Below, in pieces: positions 32,680 through 42,068 of a DNA stretch of 64,000 nt. A model generated the notes under the pieces. The model did not search any database, was not told where the DNA came from, and saw nothing but the letters and a program-made list of their open reading frames with translations. Source of the DNA: Ruania albidiflava DSM 18029 (GTDB lineage: Bacteria > Actinomycetota > Actinomycetes > Actinomycetales > Beutenbergiaceae); assembly GCF_000421225.1 (NCBI RefSeq), contig NZ_ATWL01000010.1, positions 62,001 through 126,000 of the forward strand, given 5' to 3'. The translations under genes and the position numbers were made by a program. Position 1 is the stretch's first letter, and each line of letters opens with the position of its first letter.

Positions 32680-34059
32680 ATGACACGCGAACGACCGCTC
32701 CGTCACGACCGGAGGCGACTCACTCGCCGACAGGCCCTGGGTGCGGGCCTGCTTGCCGCGTCCTCACCAGCCCTCGCAGCGTGCTTCAACGGCGGCACCG
32801 GTGCCGACGAGGACGCCGTGTACGACCAACCCAGCGGTGACATCCCGGACGAGTTCAAGGACCGTCAGCGAGTCGTCTTCTGGAGCAACTGGACCTCGCA
32901 CAATGCGGAGGTCCTGCAGCGCAACGTGGACGCCTTTCACGAGGCACAAGACGACATCTTCTGCGAGATCCAGATCTTCGAGGGCTACGACAACGTCGAG
33001 TCCAAGCTCGCCGCGAGCCTGCAGGCCCAGCAGGTTCCCGACATCGCTGTACTCAGCGACGTGGTCTGGAACCGGTTCTACCTCAACGAGGCCCTGGAAC
33101 CGCTCACCGGCTACTTCGACGACTCCTTCAGCACCGAGGCCTTCCATGAACAGTTCATCACCGAGGGCACGGTGAAGGGCGACGTCTGGTGGGTTCCGTT
33201 CGGCCGGTCCACGCCGTTGTTCTACTTCAACCGAGACATCTTCGCCGACGTTGGCCTGCCAGACCGGGCACCGGAGACCTACGAGGAGCTCCGCGAGTGG
33301 GGCTTGGAGCTCAAGGGCTACCGGGCGAACGGTACCGACGTCGCGATGCGTGCCTATGCGGGTACCGACGACTGGTACTTCCAGGGCTCCACCTGGGCAT
33401 TCGGCGGCGGATACTCTGACGGCCTGGACCTGCTCCTGACCGCGGAGGAGACCATTGCCGCCCTGGAGTACGACCGAAAGTTCATCCATGAAGACGGGCT
33501 CGGCTACCTCGCCTCCGACACCTCCGGCGACTTCATCTCCGGCGTGGCCGCGACGCTCACCCAGTCGACCGGATCACTGACCGGCATCGACGAGGCCGCC
33601 GAGTTCGAGTACGGTTGCGGCTTCTTGCCGCAGCAGGTCACCACCGGCGTGCCCACCGGTGGCGGCGGGCTCTCCATCCTCCGCTATGCCTCCGAGCAGC
33701 GGAAGCAAGCCGCCTGGGAGGTGCTGAAGTTCCTCTGCACCGGCGACGCAACAGTCGACTGGACGCTCGGTACCGGCTATCTGCCCACGACGACCGACGC
33801 CCTGGAGTCGGACGAGGTCCGACATCGCGCCGAGGAGAACCCCAACTACCAGGTGGCTCTCGACCAGCTGGAGATCGCCCAGGGCCCGGACATCGTGCGC
33901 CGATACGTGCCGGAGTGCGTACCCGAGGCGATCACCGCGATCGAGGCGGTCTACTCGGGCGGCAGCGACGCGGAGTCCACACTGACAGCCATGCAGGAGA
34001 CACTCGAGCCAGCCATCGACCGGATCCGGCCACTTTACGAAGAGCGGGTGGAAGGCTGA
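32680..34059 (+). CDS. ABC solute-binding lipoprotein with Tat-like signal
   Basis: A 459-residue binding protein from ATG 32680 behind AAGGAGAG. The N-terminus has twin arginines (HDRRRLTRRQALGAG) and then a lipobox SPALAACF (about residues 25-32), suggesting Tat export and lipid anchoring. The mature part contains RVVFWSNWTSHNAEVLQRNV and KGDVWWVPFGRSTPLFYFNRD, typical of UgpB-like/COG1653 proteins. The ligand is inferred from the next gene to be a glycerophosphodiester or related compound, but sugars are possible. The stop at 34059 is 1 bp from the GDPD start. Confidence 0.88.
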   Translation: MTRERPLRHDRRRLTRRQALGAGLLAASSPALAACFNGGTGADEDAVYDQPSGDIPDEFKDRQRVVFWSNWTSHNAEVLQRNVDAFHEAQDDIFCEIQIFEGYDNVESKLAASLQAQQVPDIAVLSDVVWNRFYLNEALEPLTGYFDDSFSTEAFHEQFITEGTVKGDVWWVPFGRSTPLFYFNRDIFADVGLPDRAPETYEELREWGLELKGYRANGTDVAMRAYAGTDDWYFQGSTWAFGGGYSDGLDLLLTAEETIAALEYDRKFIHEDGLGYLASDTSGDFISGVAATLTQSTGSLTGIDEAAEFEYGCGFLPQQVTTGVPTGGGGLSILRYASEQRKQAAWEVLKFLCTGDATVDWTLGTGYLPTTTDALESDEVRHRAEENPNYQVALDQLEIAQGPDIVRRYVPECVPEAITAIEAVYSGGSDAESTLTAMQETLEPAIDRIRPLYEERVEG

Positions 34060-34060
34060 C

Positions 34061-34801
34061 ATGTCCCTGCTGATCGTCGGCCACCGCGGAGCGATGGCCC
34101 ACAAGCCCGAGAACAGCCTCGCCTCGTATGCGCTCGCCGAAGAGATCGGGGTCGACGAGATCGAGCTCGACGTGCGGCTGAGCAAGGATCGCCAGCTCTT
34201 CCTGCTGCACGATTCGACTCTAGATCGCACCGCCGGGGACGACTCCGCCCGCAACCGGGGACCGGCGGCCGGGCTCACGCTGGCAGAGCTGCAGGCCGTG
34301 GTGCTGGACTCCGGGCGAGGGGTGGTCAGCCTGGCGGAGATGTACGACGCGACCACCACCGCCATCCAGCTCGAGGTGAAGGACCCGGCAACCGTACCGT
34401 TCTTGGCGGACTTCTTCGCCCAGCGCACGAAAGATGCTGCCCGCACGATCCTCACCGGCTTCGACGCGAACGCTCTCCGGCAGGCCGCAGAGCTGATGCC
34501 CGGTATCCCACGGTGCATCATCGTGAAGACGATCGCCGACGCACAGAGATTCGACGGAGGCTGGCAGGGCTTGGTGGACTACACCCGCTCGACCCGGTTC
34601 GCTTGCGGCTTCCCGGGGCTGGATGCCGAGTTGGTGCAAGCCATCCATGCTCGTGGCCTTGAGCTGCACGTGTGGCCGATGCGCACCCTGGACGACATGC
34701 GTACCGCGATCAGCCTTGCTGTCGACGGCACCACCTCCGACGACCCCGCACAGGCACAGCAGTGGCTCCGGCAGGTGCTCAACGAGCACGCGGGAGCATG
34801 A
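34061..34801 (+). CDS. Glycerophosphodiester phosphodiesterase
   Basis: A 246-residue GDPD. The diagnostic motif is VGHRGAMAHKPENSLASY (His-Arg and Glu-Asn, about residues 6-23), then DEIELDVRLSKDRQLFLLHDSTLDRT with the metal-binding Glu and Asp and the second catalytic His. It splits glycerophosphodiesters into glycerol-3-phosphate and an alcohol. No signal peptide is present, so it works in the cytoplasm on imported substrate. It is the last gene of the ABC operon (1 bp after the binding protein), the strongest clue to what is imported. Confidence 0.93.
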   Translation: MSLLIVGHRGAMAHKPENSLASYALAEEIGVDEIELDVRLSKDRQLFLLHDSTLDRTAGDDSARNRGPAAGLTLAELQAVVLDSGRGVVSLAEMYDATTTAIQLEVKDPATVPFLADFFAQRTKDAARTILTGFDANALRQAAELMPGIPRCIIVKTIADAQRFDGGWQGLVDYTRSTRFACGFPGLDAELVQAIHARGLELHVWPMRTLDDMRTAISLAVDGTTSDDPAQAQQWLRQVLNEHAGA

Positions 34802-34902
34802 ACTCCGCACCGCCTGCCCCCGCTGGGACGCGAGATCATGAATGAACCCCACGTCACGACCTCCGGCTGCGTCAGGCCCACCCCGTGCCGCCGGGCACCC
34901 GG

Positions 34903-35622
34903 TCAGGATGGCGCCAGTGCCAGGCCGACACCCGGGCTCGTGGTCATGGTGCAGAGCTGGTCGAAGGACCGGATCACCAGGTGGGCCTCGGGTGCCAGCT
35001 CCGCCATCGTGCAGGTGCCGGTCACACCGACCGTGAGACAGCCGGCAGCGCGCGCAGAGCGCACTCCGGCCACTGTGTCTTCCACAGCCACGACCACACC
35101 GGAGACACCACGCCGGCCCAGCTCGGCCATCCCCTTGCTGAACGGCTCCGGGTCCGGTTTGCTGGCAGTGACGTCATCTCCGGTCACGAAGAATGCTGGC
35201 GGTGTCAGCCCAGTCGCCCCGTACCGCGCTCGTGCAACCGGCCGCGGCGCCGAGGTGACCACACCCCAGCAGCCGGCGGGCAGCGACTCGACGAAGACCT
35301 GCACCCCAGGGAGCGCCTTCAGCCGCTGGCCAGGTCGGGACTCGATCTCGACCAGCCGTGCGATCGCGTGCGCGTGCTGGTCCCCGCGGACCCCGGCAGC
35401 GGCAACCACCGCCTCAGCGGTCTGCCCGTGCAGAGTAGCCGGCAGGGCCGGCACACCGAACTCCTCAGCCATCAACCTCCAGGACTCTTCCACCGCGGGA
35501 ACCGAGTCCACGAGCGTGCCATCCATGTCGAAGAGCACACCGGCAACCCGAACCTCACCCCCGTCACCCAGCATGGCAGCATGCTCAGCGAGCTGCCCGC
35601 CCGTGGTCGATGACACGTTCAC
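34903..35622 (-). CDS. HAD-superfamily phosphatase (sugar/glycerol phosphate type)
   Basis: A 239-residue HAD hydrolase. Motif I is VLFDMDGTLVDSVPAVEE (about residues 29-46), motif II is VVTSAPRPVARARYG, and motif III/IV is ASKPDPEPFSKGMAELGR with VAVEDTVAGVRSARAAG. The order matches the beta-phosphoglucomutase-like phosphatases, which include glycerol-3-phosphatases and hexitol phosphatases. It converges on the GDPD gene and is divergent from the SorC-type regulator. It may dephosphorylate a product of the locus; that is inference. Confidence 0.88.
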   Translation of the reverse strand: MNVSSTTGGQLAEHAAMLGDGGEVRVAGVLFDMDGTLVDSVPAVEESWRLMAEEFGVPALPATLHGQTAEAVVAAAGVRGDQHAHAIARLVEIESRPGQRLKALPGVQVFVESLPAGCWGVVTSAPRPVARARYGATGLTPPAFFVTGDDVTASKPDPEPFSKGMAELGRRGVSGVVVAVEDTVAGVRSARAAGCLTVGVTGTCTMAELAPEAHLVIRSFDQLCTMTTSPGVGLALAPS

Positions 35623-35719
35623 ACCATCACCTCAGGGCTGTGGGCTGCGAGTCGATCGCCGAGGCGGCGAGTGCCGAGGTGCATGGGTTCCTCCAGGTTG
35701 GTTGGTCAGGTACCGGGAC

Positions 35720-35738
35720 GAGCGTAGTTATCTCGCTC
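35720..35738. promoter_or_regulatory. Inverted repeat between HAD phosphatase and SorC-type regulator
   Basis: GAGCG (35720-35724) and CGCTC (35734-35738), spacer 9 bp, with additional partial symmetry outside. Located 23 bp before the regulator start and 98 bp before the phosphatase start; a likely binding site for the regulator. Confidence 0.4.
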
Positions 35739-35760
35739 ATTAGTGGAACGGCGCGCACTT

Positions 35761-36696
35761 ATGAGCAAACCGATGACGATCGATCAACAGGTCCTGCACG
35801 TGTATGTCGCACTGCAGAACCTCGCGCACGGCAGACCGGTGAACGAGATCGCAGAAGACATCGGCAAGTCACGATTCGCCACCGCGCGGATGGTCAAGCG
35901 CGCTCGCGCTCTCGGTCTCATCGAGGTCCGGGCCACGGTGTCCGCACCGGTCGATGTCGGCTTGTCAACCGAGTTAGCTCAGCGGTACGGACTGCGTACA
36001 GCGTTGGTGGTGGCCACGCACAGCCCCGATGCAGCCGCGGCCCGGGAGGCGATCGCCAGGATCGCAGCGCGGTTCATCGTCGACATCGTCGAAGAGGACG
36101 ACATCCTGGGGTTCGCCCCAGGGCGAACGCTGGTGCTGGCCTCCCGCATTATCGAGGCGCTGCCCCGCGCCGATGTGGTGCAGCTCAGTGGTGTGGGGGC
36201 GCCGCGGCTTGAGGACGGGGTCGAGGTCATCTCGAACATCGGCCGACTGAGCGGTGGTGCAACTCACCCGCTGTACCTACCAGCGGTGCTGATGAAGGAC
36301 CCAGAAGCCCGTGTCATCCTCCGGCACCCATCGATCCAGCGAACTCTGCGCAAGTTCGATCACATCGACAAAGCTTTCCTGACCATCGGTGGGTGGCCGG
36401 AGGCTTCGATGATGGCCAGCCAGCTGTCCGATCTGGGCGAACGGTCGGAGTATGAGGCCAAGGGTGTGATAGCGGAGATGGGCACCATGCTGCTGGACGC
36501 CGAGGGCGGCATGGTCTCGGGGCTGGAAGACCGGTTCGTGGGCATCTCAGAAGAACAGCTGCGACGCGTCGCGCTGCGAGTGGCCATCGGTGGGGGCCCG
36601 GGCAAGGAACGTGCGGTGCTGGCGGCCCTGCGCTCGGGCATACCAGACCACCTGATCACCGACATCCGCTGTGCGAAGGCAGCTCTTGCCGCGTGA
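35761..36696 (+). CDS. SorC/DeoR-type sugar-binding transcriptional regulator
   Basis: A 311-residue SorC-family regulator. The N-terminal HTH is AHGRPVNEIAEDIGKSRFATARMVKRARALGLIEV (about residues 22-56). A sugar-phosphate-binding domain follows: GRTLVLASRIIEALPRADVVQLSGVG and HIDKAFLTIGGW. Proteins of this class are inducible by phosphorylated ligands; glycerol-phosphate would fit the neighbours. ATG 35761 is chosen. It probably controls the divergent phosphatase and possibly the ABC/GDPD operon and the TagC-like gene. Confidence 0.9.
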   Translation: MSKPMTIDQQVLHVYVALQNLAHGRPVNEIAEDIGKSRFATARMVKRARALGLIEVRATVSAPVDVGLSTELAQRYGLRTALVVATHSPDAAAAREAIARIAARFIVDIVEEDDILGFAPGRTLVLASRIIEALPRADVVQLSGVGAPRLEDGVEVISNIGRLSGGATHPLYLPAVLMKDPEARVILRHPSIQRTLRKFDHIDKAFLTIGGWPEASMMASQLSDLGERSEYEAKGVIAEMGTMLLDAEGGMVSGLEDRFVGISEEQLRRVALRVAIGGGPGKERAVLAALRSGIPDHLITDIRCAKAALAA

Positions 36697-36828
36697 GGCC
36701 GAACGGACGGACCCTGGCACCATCCTCCTCACCGCTCGTCCGAGCGCACCTCCCCGCCACCTCGTCCGTGACCGTAGCGTGACGCACTGGTGGCTGCCGA
36801 AGGGCAGACGCACGATCGGGAGAGTGAG

Positions 36829-37776
36829 ATGAACACGAAGTTGTGGGACCGTCGAAATGCCCTGCGCCTGGGTGCGCTGGGCGGCCTGGCGGCAGGTGTC
36901 CTCGGCGCCGGCGCACTGCCGGCATCAGCACGGCCGCGGTTCTTCGATCTCCGCACCGACGCGCGCACCCTGTACACGGGCGCGCCGTTGTCGTCGGAGA
37001 CCATCCAACAGTCGTTCGCCTTCGACCCAGACCGCGGCCGGCTCTTCGTAGCCCAGCTGCTGGCTGGCTCCCCTGGGAAGGCCGGAGACCTGCGAGTCAC
37101 AGAGATGGACCGGCGTGGTCGCATCCTCGGATGGATGACCCTGCTGGGGTACGGCCACGCGGTCTCCTTCGGCGTGCATCGCGGTCCCCGGGGCCTCGAC
37201 CTGTGGATCGAAGGTCGCGTCAACGACAACGGCTATGGCACTGTGCTGAAGCAGGTGCCCTGGCGACACGGGACGACCCTGGACCAGGAGGACCCGCGGG
37301 CCTGCGACCACCTGCCCGTTCCGGGCGCCAGGGAGTACACCTGCGCGATCGACCATCAGCACGGTCGGATGGCGATCGCCTACTGGAGCGGTGTGGACAA
37401 GCGGGTGGCCGTGCTGCCGCTGGAGGAAGTTCTCCGCGGTCGCGCACCGGACCCGATTGCCGACTTCTCCCGACCAGAGGGCCTGGGTACCTTCCAGGGG
37501 TACGCCCTCGATGGTGACGCGCTCTACACCCTGGACGGAAACAGCTACAGCGACACCAATCCCACCCCCGGCAACACCTATCTGGGACGCATCGACTGGC
37601 GGAGTGGCGAGCTGGTGGAGCGGGTGCACAACCGGACCGCCCTCGATCTGGACTTCCGCGAGCCCGAGGGCCTGGCGATCGAGTATTCACGTCACCGTCC
37701 GCCTCGGCTCTACCTGGGCTTCGCCTCCGGCGTGGTCGGCGACCGACGTTCGAACATCTACTACCTGGAACGCTGA
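36829..37776 (+). CDS. Tat-exported TagC-like beta-propeller protein (P68 RBP/TagC family)
   Basis: A 315-residue secreted protein. A Tat signal is clear: WDRRNALRLGALGGLAAGVL, with cleavage near PASARP. The C-terminal half matches the TagC-like beta domain common in Streptomyces and relatives, with GLGTFQGYALDGDALYTLDG, NPTPGNTYLGRIDW, DLDFREPEGLAIEY and RLYLGFASGVVGDRRSNIYY. In bacilli TagC is tied to teichoic-acid loci, and phage homologues bind wall teichoic acid. Catalysis is not proven for the family. Next to a GDPD and importer, a role in binding or cutting polyglycerol-phosphate outside the cell is plausible. Confidence 0.8.
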   Translation: MNTKLWDRRNALRLGALGGLAAGVLGAGALPASARPRFFDLRTDARTLYTGAPLSSETIQQSFAFDPDRGRLFVAQLLAGSPGKAGDLRVTEMDRRGRILGWMTLLGYGHAVSFGVHRGPRGLDLWIEGRVNDNGYGTVLKQVPWRHGTTLDQEDPRACDHLPVPGAREYTCAIDHQHGRMAIAYWSGVDKRVAVLPLEEVLRGRAPDPIADFSRPEGLGTFQGYALDGDALYTLDGNSYSDTNPTPGNTYLGRIDWRSGELVERVHNRTALDLDFREPEGLAIEYSRHRPPRLYLGFASGVVGDRRSNIYYLER

Positions 37777-37834
37777 ACGGTCAGCCCCAGGCACGCTGCG
37801 GCGACCACCGCACGCCTGTTGGTAGGTTGCCGCC

Positions 37835-40432
37835 GTGCCTGCCGAACCACCTGAGCCCCCGTCGCCTGCACCTCCACCACCAGCAGCTGAGCGTTCTCGG
37901 CGCAGGCGTCGCACCCTCCTGGTCGCGGGCGCGTGCGTGGGCGCGCTGGTCGCCGGTCTGATCGCCTGGGGCATCGTCGCGCGCCAGGACGGCGGTGGCG
38001 CGGCACAACCCCTGGGGTCGCCCGAGGCCGTGGCAGCGGGCGAGGACCGTGCAGCAGATCTCGCCGGGGACCGGCCCGAGATCGCTGCACAGCAGCACGT
38101 CGAAGGCCCGCAGCTGTTCAGCTACCAGTTCACCGCGGAGGACGTGCTCACCACCGACGGCCAGGCACCGATCATCGCCAACCAGCTGCTGGTGACACCG
38201 ACCGAGGAAGGCGGCCTCACCGCGGTCCAGGCTCTGGCCGAGGACCTCGATGCAATGATCGTGGGCGTCAACGAGCTCCTCTCCGACTACCAGCTGCTGC
38301 TGCCGGAGGCTCTCGATGCCGACCAGCTGGAAGCGCTCGGCGAGGAGACGGCATCCCGCGCGGGTATCCGTGCCGCCGGGCAGAACGCACTCATCCCGCT
38401 GGAACCGGCCGCCACCCGGCCACCGCGGGTGACCGGCGCCCAGGACGCCTTCGACGAGGCTGCTGGGAGTGCCACGTTGCAGGAGGGCAGCTGGGGCATG
38501 CAGGCCGCCGGAGTACCCGTGCTCTGGGACTACGCCGACACTGTCGGGCTGGGGGCCACGACCGTGGGCGTGTTCGACACCTTCCGGTACTTCGACCTCC
38601 CGGGCGACCTTGCGCACGCCGAGCGACACATCCCTGCTGGTACCGCCACTGCGACACCGTCCGCTCATGGTCTGCACGTCGCCGGCACCGTGGGCGCCAG
38701 AGGGACCATCCGCGGCGTCGCATCCGAGGCCGACCTGGTGCTGGCGGGCTGGCCGGCGACCTTGCTGCCGGCCGAATGGTGGCCGGTCATCCGTCCCGGG
38801 TACAACACCGACCCCGAGGAGATGATCGAGGTCACCGACGACAACGCGCTGCGCGGCGGAATCACTGTGCTTGCCGAGAGCGGGGCCAGCGTGATCAACG
38901 TCTCCCAAGGTGCGCCGTCGGCAGCTGCTCAGCTGGACGTCGACGGCGCGCAGGAGTCGGCTCGACGCCTCGGCGAGACGGTCGGCCATGCGCTGACCAG
39001 ACTCGTCGAGGTCTACCCGGACACGCTGATCGTCGCAGCCGCGGGGAACTCTGCCTGCACCCCGAGTGCCTGTTTCGATGCGACGAAGGAGCTGCTGGAG
39101 GAGAACGATGCGAGCAGCCAGCTCCTGCGCACCGAGGCACAGTGGGGGATGTTCGCGCAGGCGAGGGAGCAGTTCCCCGAGCTGGCCGACCACGTCCTCA
39201 CCGTCGGCAACCTCGACGCACTCTTCGACACCGACGACACAAGAACCGGCTTCGAGATCCACGGCACCTCGCAGTGGGGTGCGGACGTGCTGGCACCAGG
39301 CACGCAGATCCTGTCCACGGCAAGCTGCGCGGACGAGGACATCGACTGCCAGGAGGGCTACGGGTACATGACCGGCACCTCGATGGCGGCCCCGTACGTG
39401 GCCGGGGTGGCTGCTGTGCTGCGCGGGGTCAACCCGGACCTGACCGCCGGTGAGCTGAAGAGCGTCATCATCGGCACGGCCAACAGCACCCAGGAGCTCG
39501 TCGTCGACCTGGGCGCAGACCGCTCGGAGTCCCCCGGGACCCCGGTGCTCGATGCGGCCGCAGCACTGCTGGTCTCCGTGCGTTCGCTGGACGCGGAGGT
39601 CGTCGATCTCCTCGACTGGCCGTTCCCGGCGCAGCTGCGTGGCGCCTGGTGCCCGGCCTCGCAGGCCGATGCCACCGCAGAGGCCTGCCTGGACCTCGAG
39701 CAGTTCCTCGAGGCGCACCCGGATGCCGAGCTGGAGTCGGACGCTCTCACGCCGGTCGATGCGACCGGCCGGTCCTCCACCGTGGCGACCACGACGCTGT
39801 GCGTGGATGGTCCGTGCGAGTCCGCCGCACAGACCATCGAGCTGCGCTACTACCCGCCGGGCGCTGCCTGGGAGTGCACCGACGGGGTGGCTGCTGCCGA
39901 CTTCTGCACCGAGGAGACGATCCAGGAGTGGGCAGGCTCGGACGCGCCCGTCGCGCACGATGTCGCCTGGCCGCGCCTGGTGCAGGTGTACCGCGACGGC
40001 GGCATCGTGCAGAGCGAGCCGTTGCGGCTCGACGTCGTGGCCGAGGGCGAGCTCACCGGGCTCCCGGCGTCGATGTCCGCAGACCGCCAGCCCACCGAGC
40101 TGACCGCGGAGAGCACCAACGGCACCTACTGTGCCGCTCCTGATGGCGTCGACGCCGAGTGCTACACCATCGACTTCCCCACCCTCACCTATGCCGGCGG
40201 GGATGTCTACGACCTTCGCGCCGAGGACCCCACAGCCGAGGGCTGCCTCCCGCTCTCGGTGGAGTACGAACCGACCGGCGACGACCCGGGTGCCGGGTTC
40301 CCGCTCGGCAGCTTCTGCCCCGCTGGTACGTCGATCACGCTGCCTGACTATGTCGACGGCGAGGATCACCCGGACCGTGCCCGCATCTTCAACAGCCAGG
40401 ACGGGTCGATGATGCTGCGCGAGCGAGAGTGA
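37835..40432 (+). CDS. S8 (subtilisin-like) serine peptidase, membrane-anchored/secreted
   Basis: An 865-residue protease. A Pro-rich cytosolic start, RSRRRRRT and one membrane helix (LLVAGACVGALVAGLIAWGI, about residues 28-47) anchor or export it. A roughly 160-residue prodomain-like region precedes the catalytic domain. Triad: Asp in TTVGVFDTF (about 248), His in SAHGLHVAGTVGARG (about 274), Ser in TGTSMAAPYVAG (about 515); oxyanion Asn in VAAAGNSAC. A cysteine-rich C-terminal region of about 290 residues (for example RGAWCPASQADATAEACLDL) is not recognised. GTG 37835 has a weak site. Substrate unknown. Confidence 0.9.
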   Translation: MPAEPPEPPSPAPPPPAAERSRRRRRTLLVAGACVGALVAGLIAWGIVARQDGGGAAQPLGSPEAVAAGEDRAADLAGDRPEIAAQQHVEGPQLFSYQFTAEDVLTTDGQAPIIANQLLVTPTEEGGLTAVQALAEDLDAMIVGVNELLSDYQLLLPEALDADQLEALGEETASRAGIRAAGQNALIPLEPAATRPPRVTGAQDAFDEAAGSATLQEGSWGMQAAGVPVLWDYADTVGLGATTVGVFDTFRYFDLPGDLAHAERHIPAGTATATPSAHGLHVAGTVGARGTIRGVASEADLVLAGWPATLLPAEWWPVIRPGYNTDPEEMIEVTDDNALRGGITVLAESGASVINVSQGAPSAAAQLDVDGAQESARRLGETVGHALTRLVEVYPDTLIVAAAGNSACTPSACFDATKELLEENDASSQLLRTEAQWGMFAQAREQFPELADHVLTVGNLDALFDTDDTRTGFEIHGTSQWGADVLAPGTQILSTASCADEDIDCQEGYGYMTGTSMAAPYVAGVAAVLRGVNPDLTAGELKSVIIGTANSTQELVVDLGADRSESPGTPVLDAAAALLVSVRSLDAEVVDLLDWPFPAQLRGAWCPASQADATAEACLDLEQFLEAHPDAELESDALTPVDATGRSSTVATTTLCVDGPCESAAQTIELRYYPPGAAWECTDGVAAADFCTEETIQEWAGSDAPVAHDVAWPRLVQVYRDGGIVQSEPLRLDVVAEGELTGLPASMSADRQPTELTAESTNGTYCAAPDGVDAECYTIDFPTLTYAGGDVYDLRAEDPTAEGCLPLSVEYEPTGDDPGAGFPLGSFCPAGTSITLPDYVDGEDHPDRARIFNSQDGSMMLRERE

Positions 40433-40433
40433 C

Positions 40434-41441
40434 TCAGACCGGGGTGACGTCCAAGGTGCGTCGGCCGCCGGGCCGGGCGCTCTGGCCCGCCTTCTTCAGC
40501 TCCCCACGCAGCTCCTTGGGCAGGGAGAACATCAGGTCCTCAGTGGCGGTGCGCACCTCCACCACCTCACCGAAACCCCACCCACCGAGGCGCTCGACCA
40601 CCTCGCGCACCAGGATCTCCGGGACCGACGCGCCCGAGCTCAGGCCCACCCGGGTGGCGCCGTCGAACCATGCGCGGTCCAGCTCACCGGCGGCGTCCAC
40701 CCGGTGGGCGGAGCCAGCGCCCGCCTCCAGGGCCACCTCCACCAGCCGCACGGAGTTGGAGGAGTTCGCCGAGCCGACCACGATCATCACGTCGACCTCC
40801 GGGGCGATCTTCTTCACCGCGACCTGTCGGTTCTGGGTGGCGTAGCAGATGTCGTCGCTGGGCGGGTCCTGCAGCTGCGGGAACTTCTCCCGCAACCGGT
40901 GCACCGTGGTCATCGTCTCGTCCACCGACAGCGTGGTCTGAGACAGCCACACCACCTTTGCCGGGTCGCGCACGGTGACCTGGTCCACGGCGTCGGGGCC
41001 GTCCACGAGCTGCACGTGCTCAGGCGCCTCCCCGGCGGTGCCCTCCACCTCTTCGTGCCCGTCGTGGCCGATGAGCAGGATGTCGTAGTCGTCCCGGGCG
41101 AACCGGACGGCCTCCTTGTGCACCTTGGTGACCAGCGGGCAGGTGGCGTCGATCGTGTCCAGGCCGCGCGAGGCCGCCTCGGCGCGCACTGCCGGGGAGA
41201 CCCCGTGCGCGGAGAAGATCACCCGGGCACCCTCGGGGACCTGCTCGGTCTCGGAGACGAACACCGCACCCCGCTCGGCCAGCGTGGCCACCACATGCTT
41301 GTTGTGCACGATCTCGTTGCGCACGTACACCGGCGGGCCGTAGTGCTCCAGGGCACGCTCGACCGCCTCGATCGCCCGGTCGACCCCGGCGCAGTAGCCG
41401 CGCGGGGCGGCGAGCAGGATCTGCTTGGTCGAGGTGGCCAC
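40434..41441 (-). CDS. ispH: 4-hydroxy-3-methylbut-2-enyl diphosphate reductase
   Basis: A 335-residue IspH (LytB) enzyme, the last step of the MEP isoprenoid pathway, producing IPP and DMAPP. The three [4Fe-4S] cysteines are visible: [12 protein letters not shown] (about residue 18), [14 protein letters not shown] (about 103) and [14 protein letters not shown] (about 200). Conserved [14 protein letters not shown] and [10 protein letters not shown] follow. The GTG start at 41441 has GGAG upstream. Its stop is 2 bp from that of the S8 protease, convergent. Confidence 0.96.
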   Translation of the reverse strand: MATSTKQILLAAPRGYCAGVDRAIEAVERALEHYGPPVYVRNEIVHNKHVVATLAERGAVFVSETEQVPEGARVIFSAHGVSPAVRAEAASRGLDTIDATCPLVTKVHKEAVRFARDDYDILLIGHDGHEEVEGTAGEAPEHVQLVDGPDAVDQVTVRDPAKVVWLSQTTLSVDETMTTVHRLREKFPQLQDPPSDDICYATQNRQVAVKKIAPEVDVMIVVGSANSSNSVRLVEVALEAGAGSAHRVDAAGELDRAWFDGATRVGLSSGASVPEILVREVVERLGGWGFGEVVEVRTATEDLMFSLPKELRGELKKAGQSARPGGRRTLDVTPV

Positions 41442-41489
41442 GCGCTCCAGTGTAGGTGTCCGGCACCATCGGGGCGCGGGTCCGCCGGA

Positions 41490-42068
41490 TCAGTCCGGGA
41501 CCGGCACCTCCCGGGCGGCCAGCCAGGCCAGGAGCTGACCGGCATCGAGCACCGGCTTGCCGTACTCGCGGGCCTTGCGGGCCTTCCCGGACTGGGTGCC
41601 GGCCTCCGCGGTGACCAGCACATCGGTACGGGTCTTGGTCATCGACGGCACCGGGTGCAGCCCGCCCGCCCGGGCGAGGTCCTCCATCTGCGGGCGGCCC
41701 AGGGATCGTCCCGACGGCGTGAGCACCTCTCCCGTGAAGCACACCCGGGCGCCGGGGTACAGCACCTCGTCCGCCCCGACCGGCTCGGGCGCACGCATCG
41801 CGGCCTCCTCGGCCAGGCCGGCACCCACCAGCTCCTCCAGCCCGCGCAACCGGTCCAGCACCGCTGCGGTCGCCGGCACGCGCCCAGCAGCGGTGAGCAC
41901 CTGGGACCGAGCGAGCGCTGCCGTCGGTCCGTCCGGCTGCGGCGCCCCGCCAGCATCCCGGCCGTCACCGCCGAGCAGTGCCGCCGAGATCTGGCCGCTG
42001 ATCGCCAGCAGGTCCGCGAGCGCCGGCAGGTGCTCCGGCCTGGGCGCGCGCCGCAGGGTCCCGGGTGA
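41490..42068 (-). CDS. BRCT-domain C-terminal part of the helicase gene, in shifted frame
   Basis: In the frame next to the helicase frame, sequence resumes around 42065 with LRRAPRPEHLPALADLLAIS and ends in a BRCT domain: GARVCFTGEVLTPSGRSLGRPQMEDLARAGG, TDVLVTAEAGTQSGKARKA and LLAWL. BRCT domains bind phosphoproteins or DNA ends. No ribosome site or convincing start exists for an independent gene; a 1-nt indel in the GGGACCC stretch near 42065 would fuse it to the helicase. Either a real frameshift or a sequence error. Confidence 0.65.
   Translation of the reverse strand, partial: SPGTLRRAPRPEHLPALADLLAISGQISAALLGGDGRDAGGAPQPDGPTAALARSQVLTAAGRVPATAAVLDRLRGLEELVGAGLAEEAAMRAPEPVGADEVLYPGARVCFTGEVLTPSGRSLGRPQMEDLARAGGLHPVPSMTKTRTDVLVTAEAGTQSGKARKAREYGKPVLDAGQLLAWLAAREVPVPD

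Noticed and set aside
37781-40369. Long open frame opposite the S8 protease gene
   Set aside because: It is an antisense reading forced open by GC-rich codon bias; it has no domain, and the plus-strand frame has the full catalytic triad.
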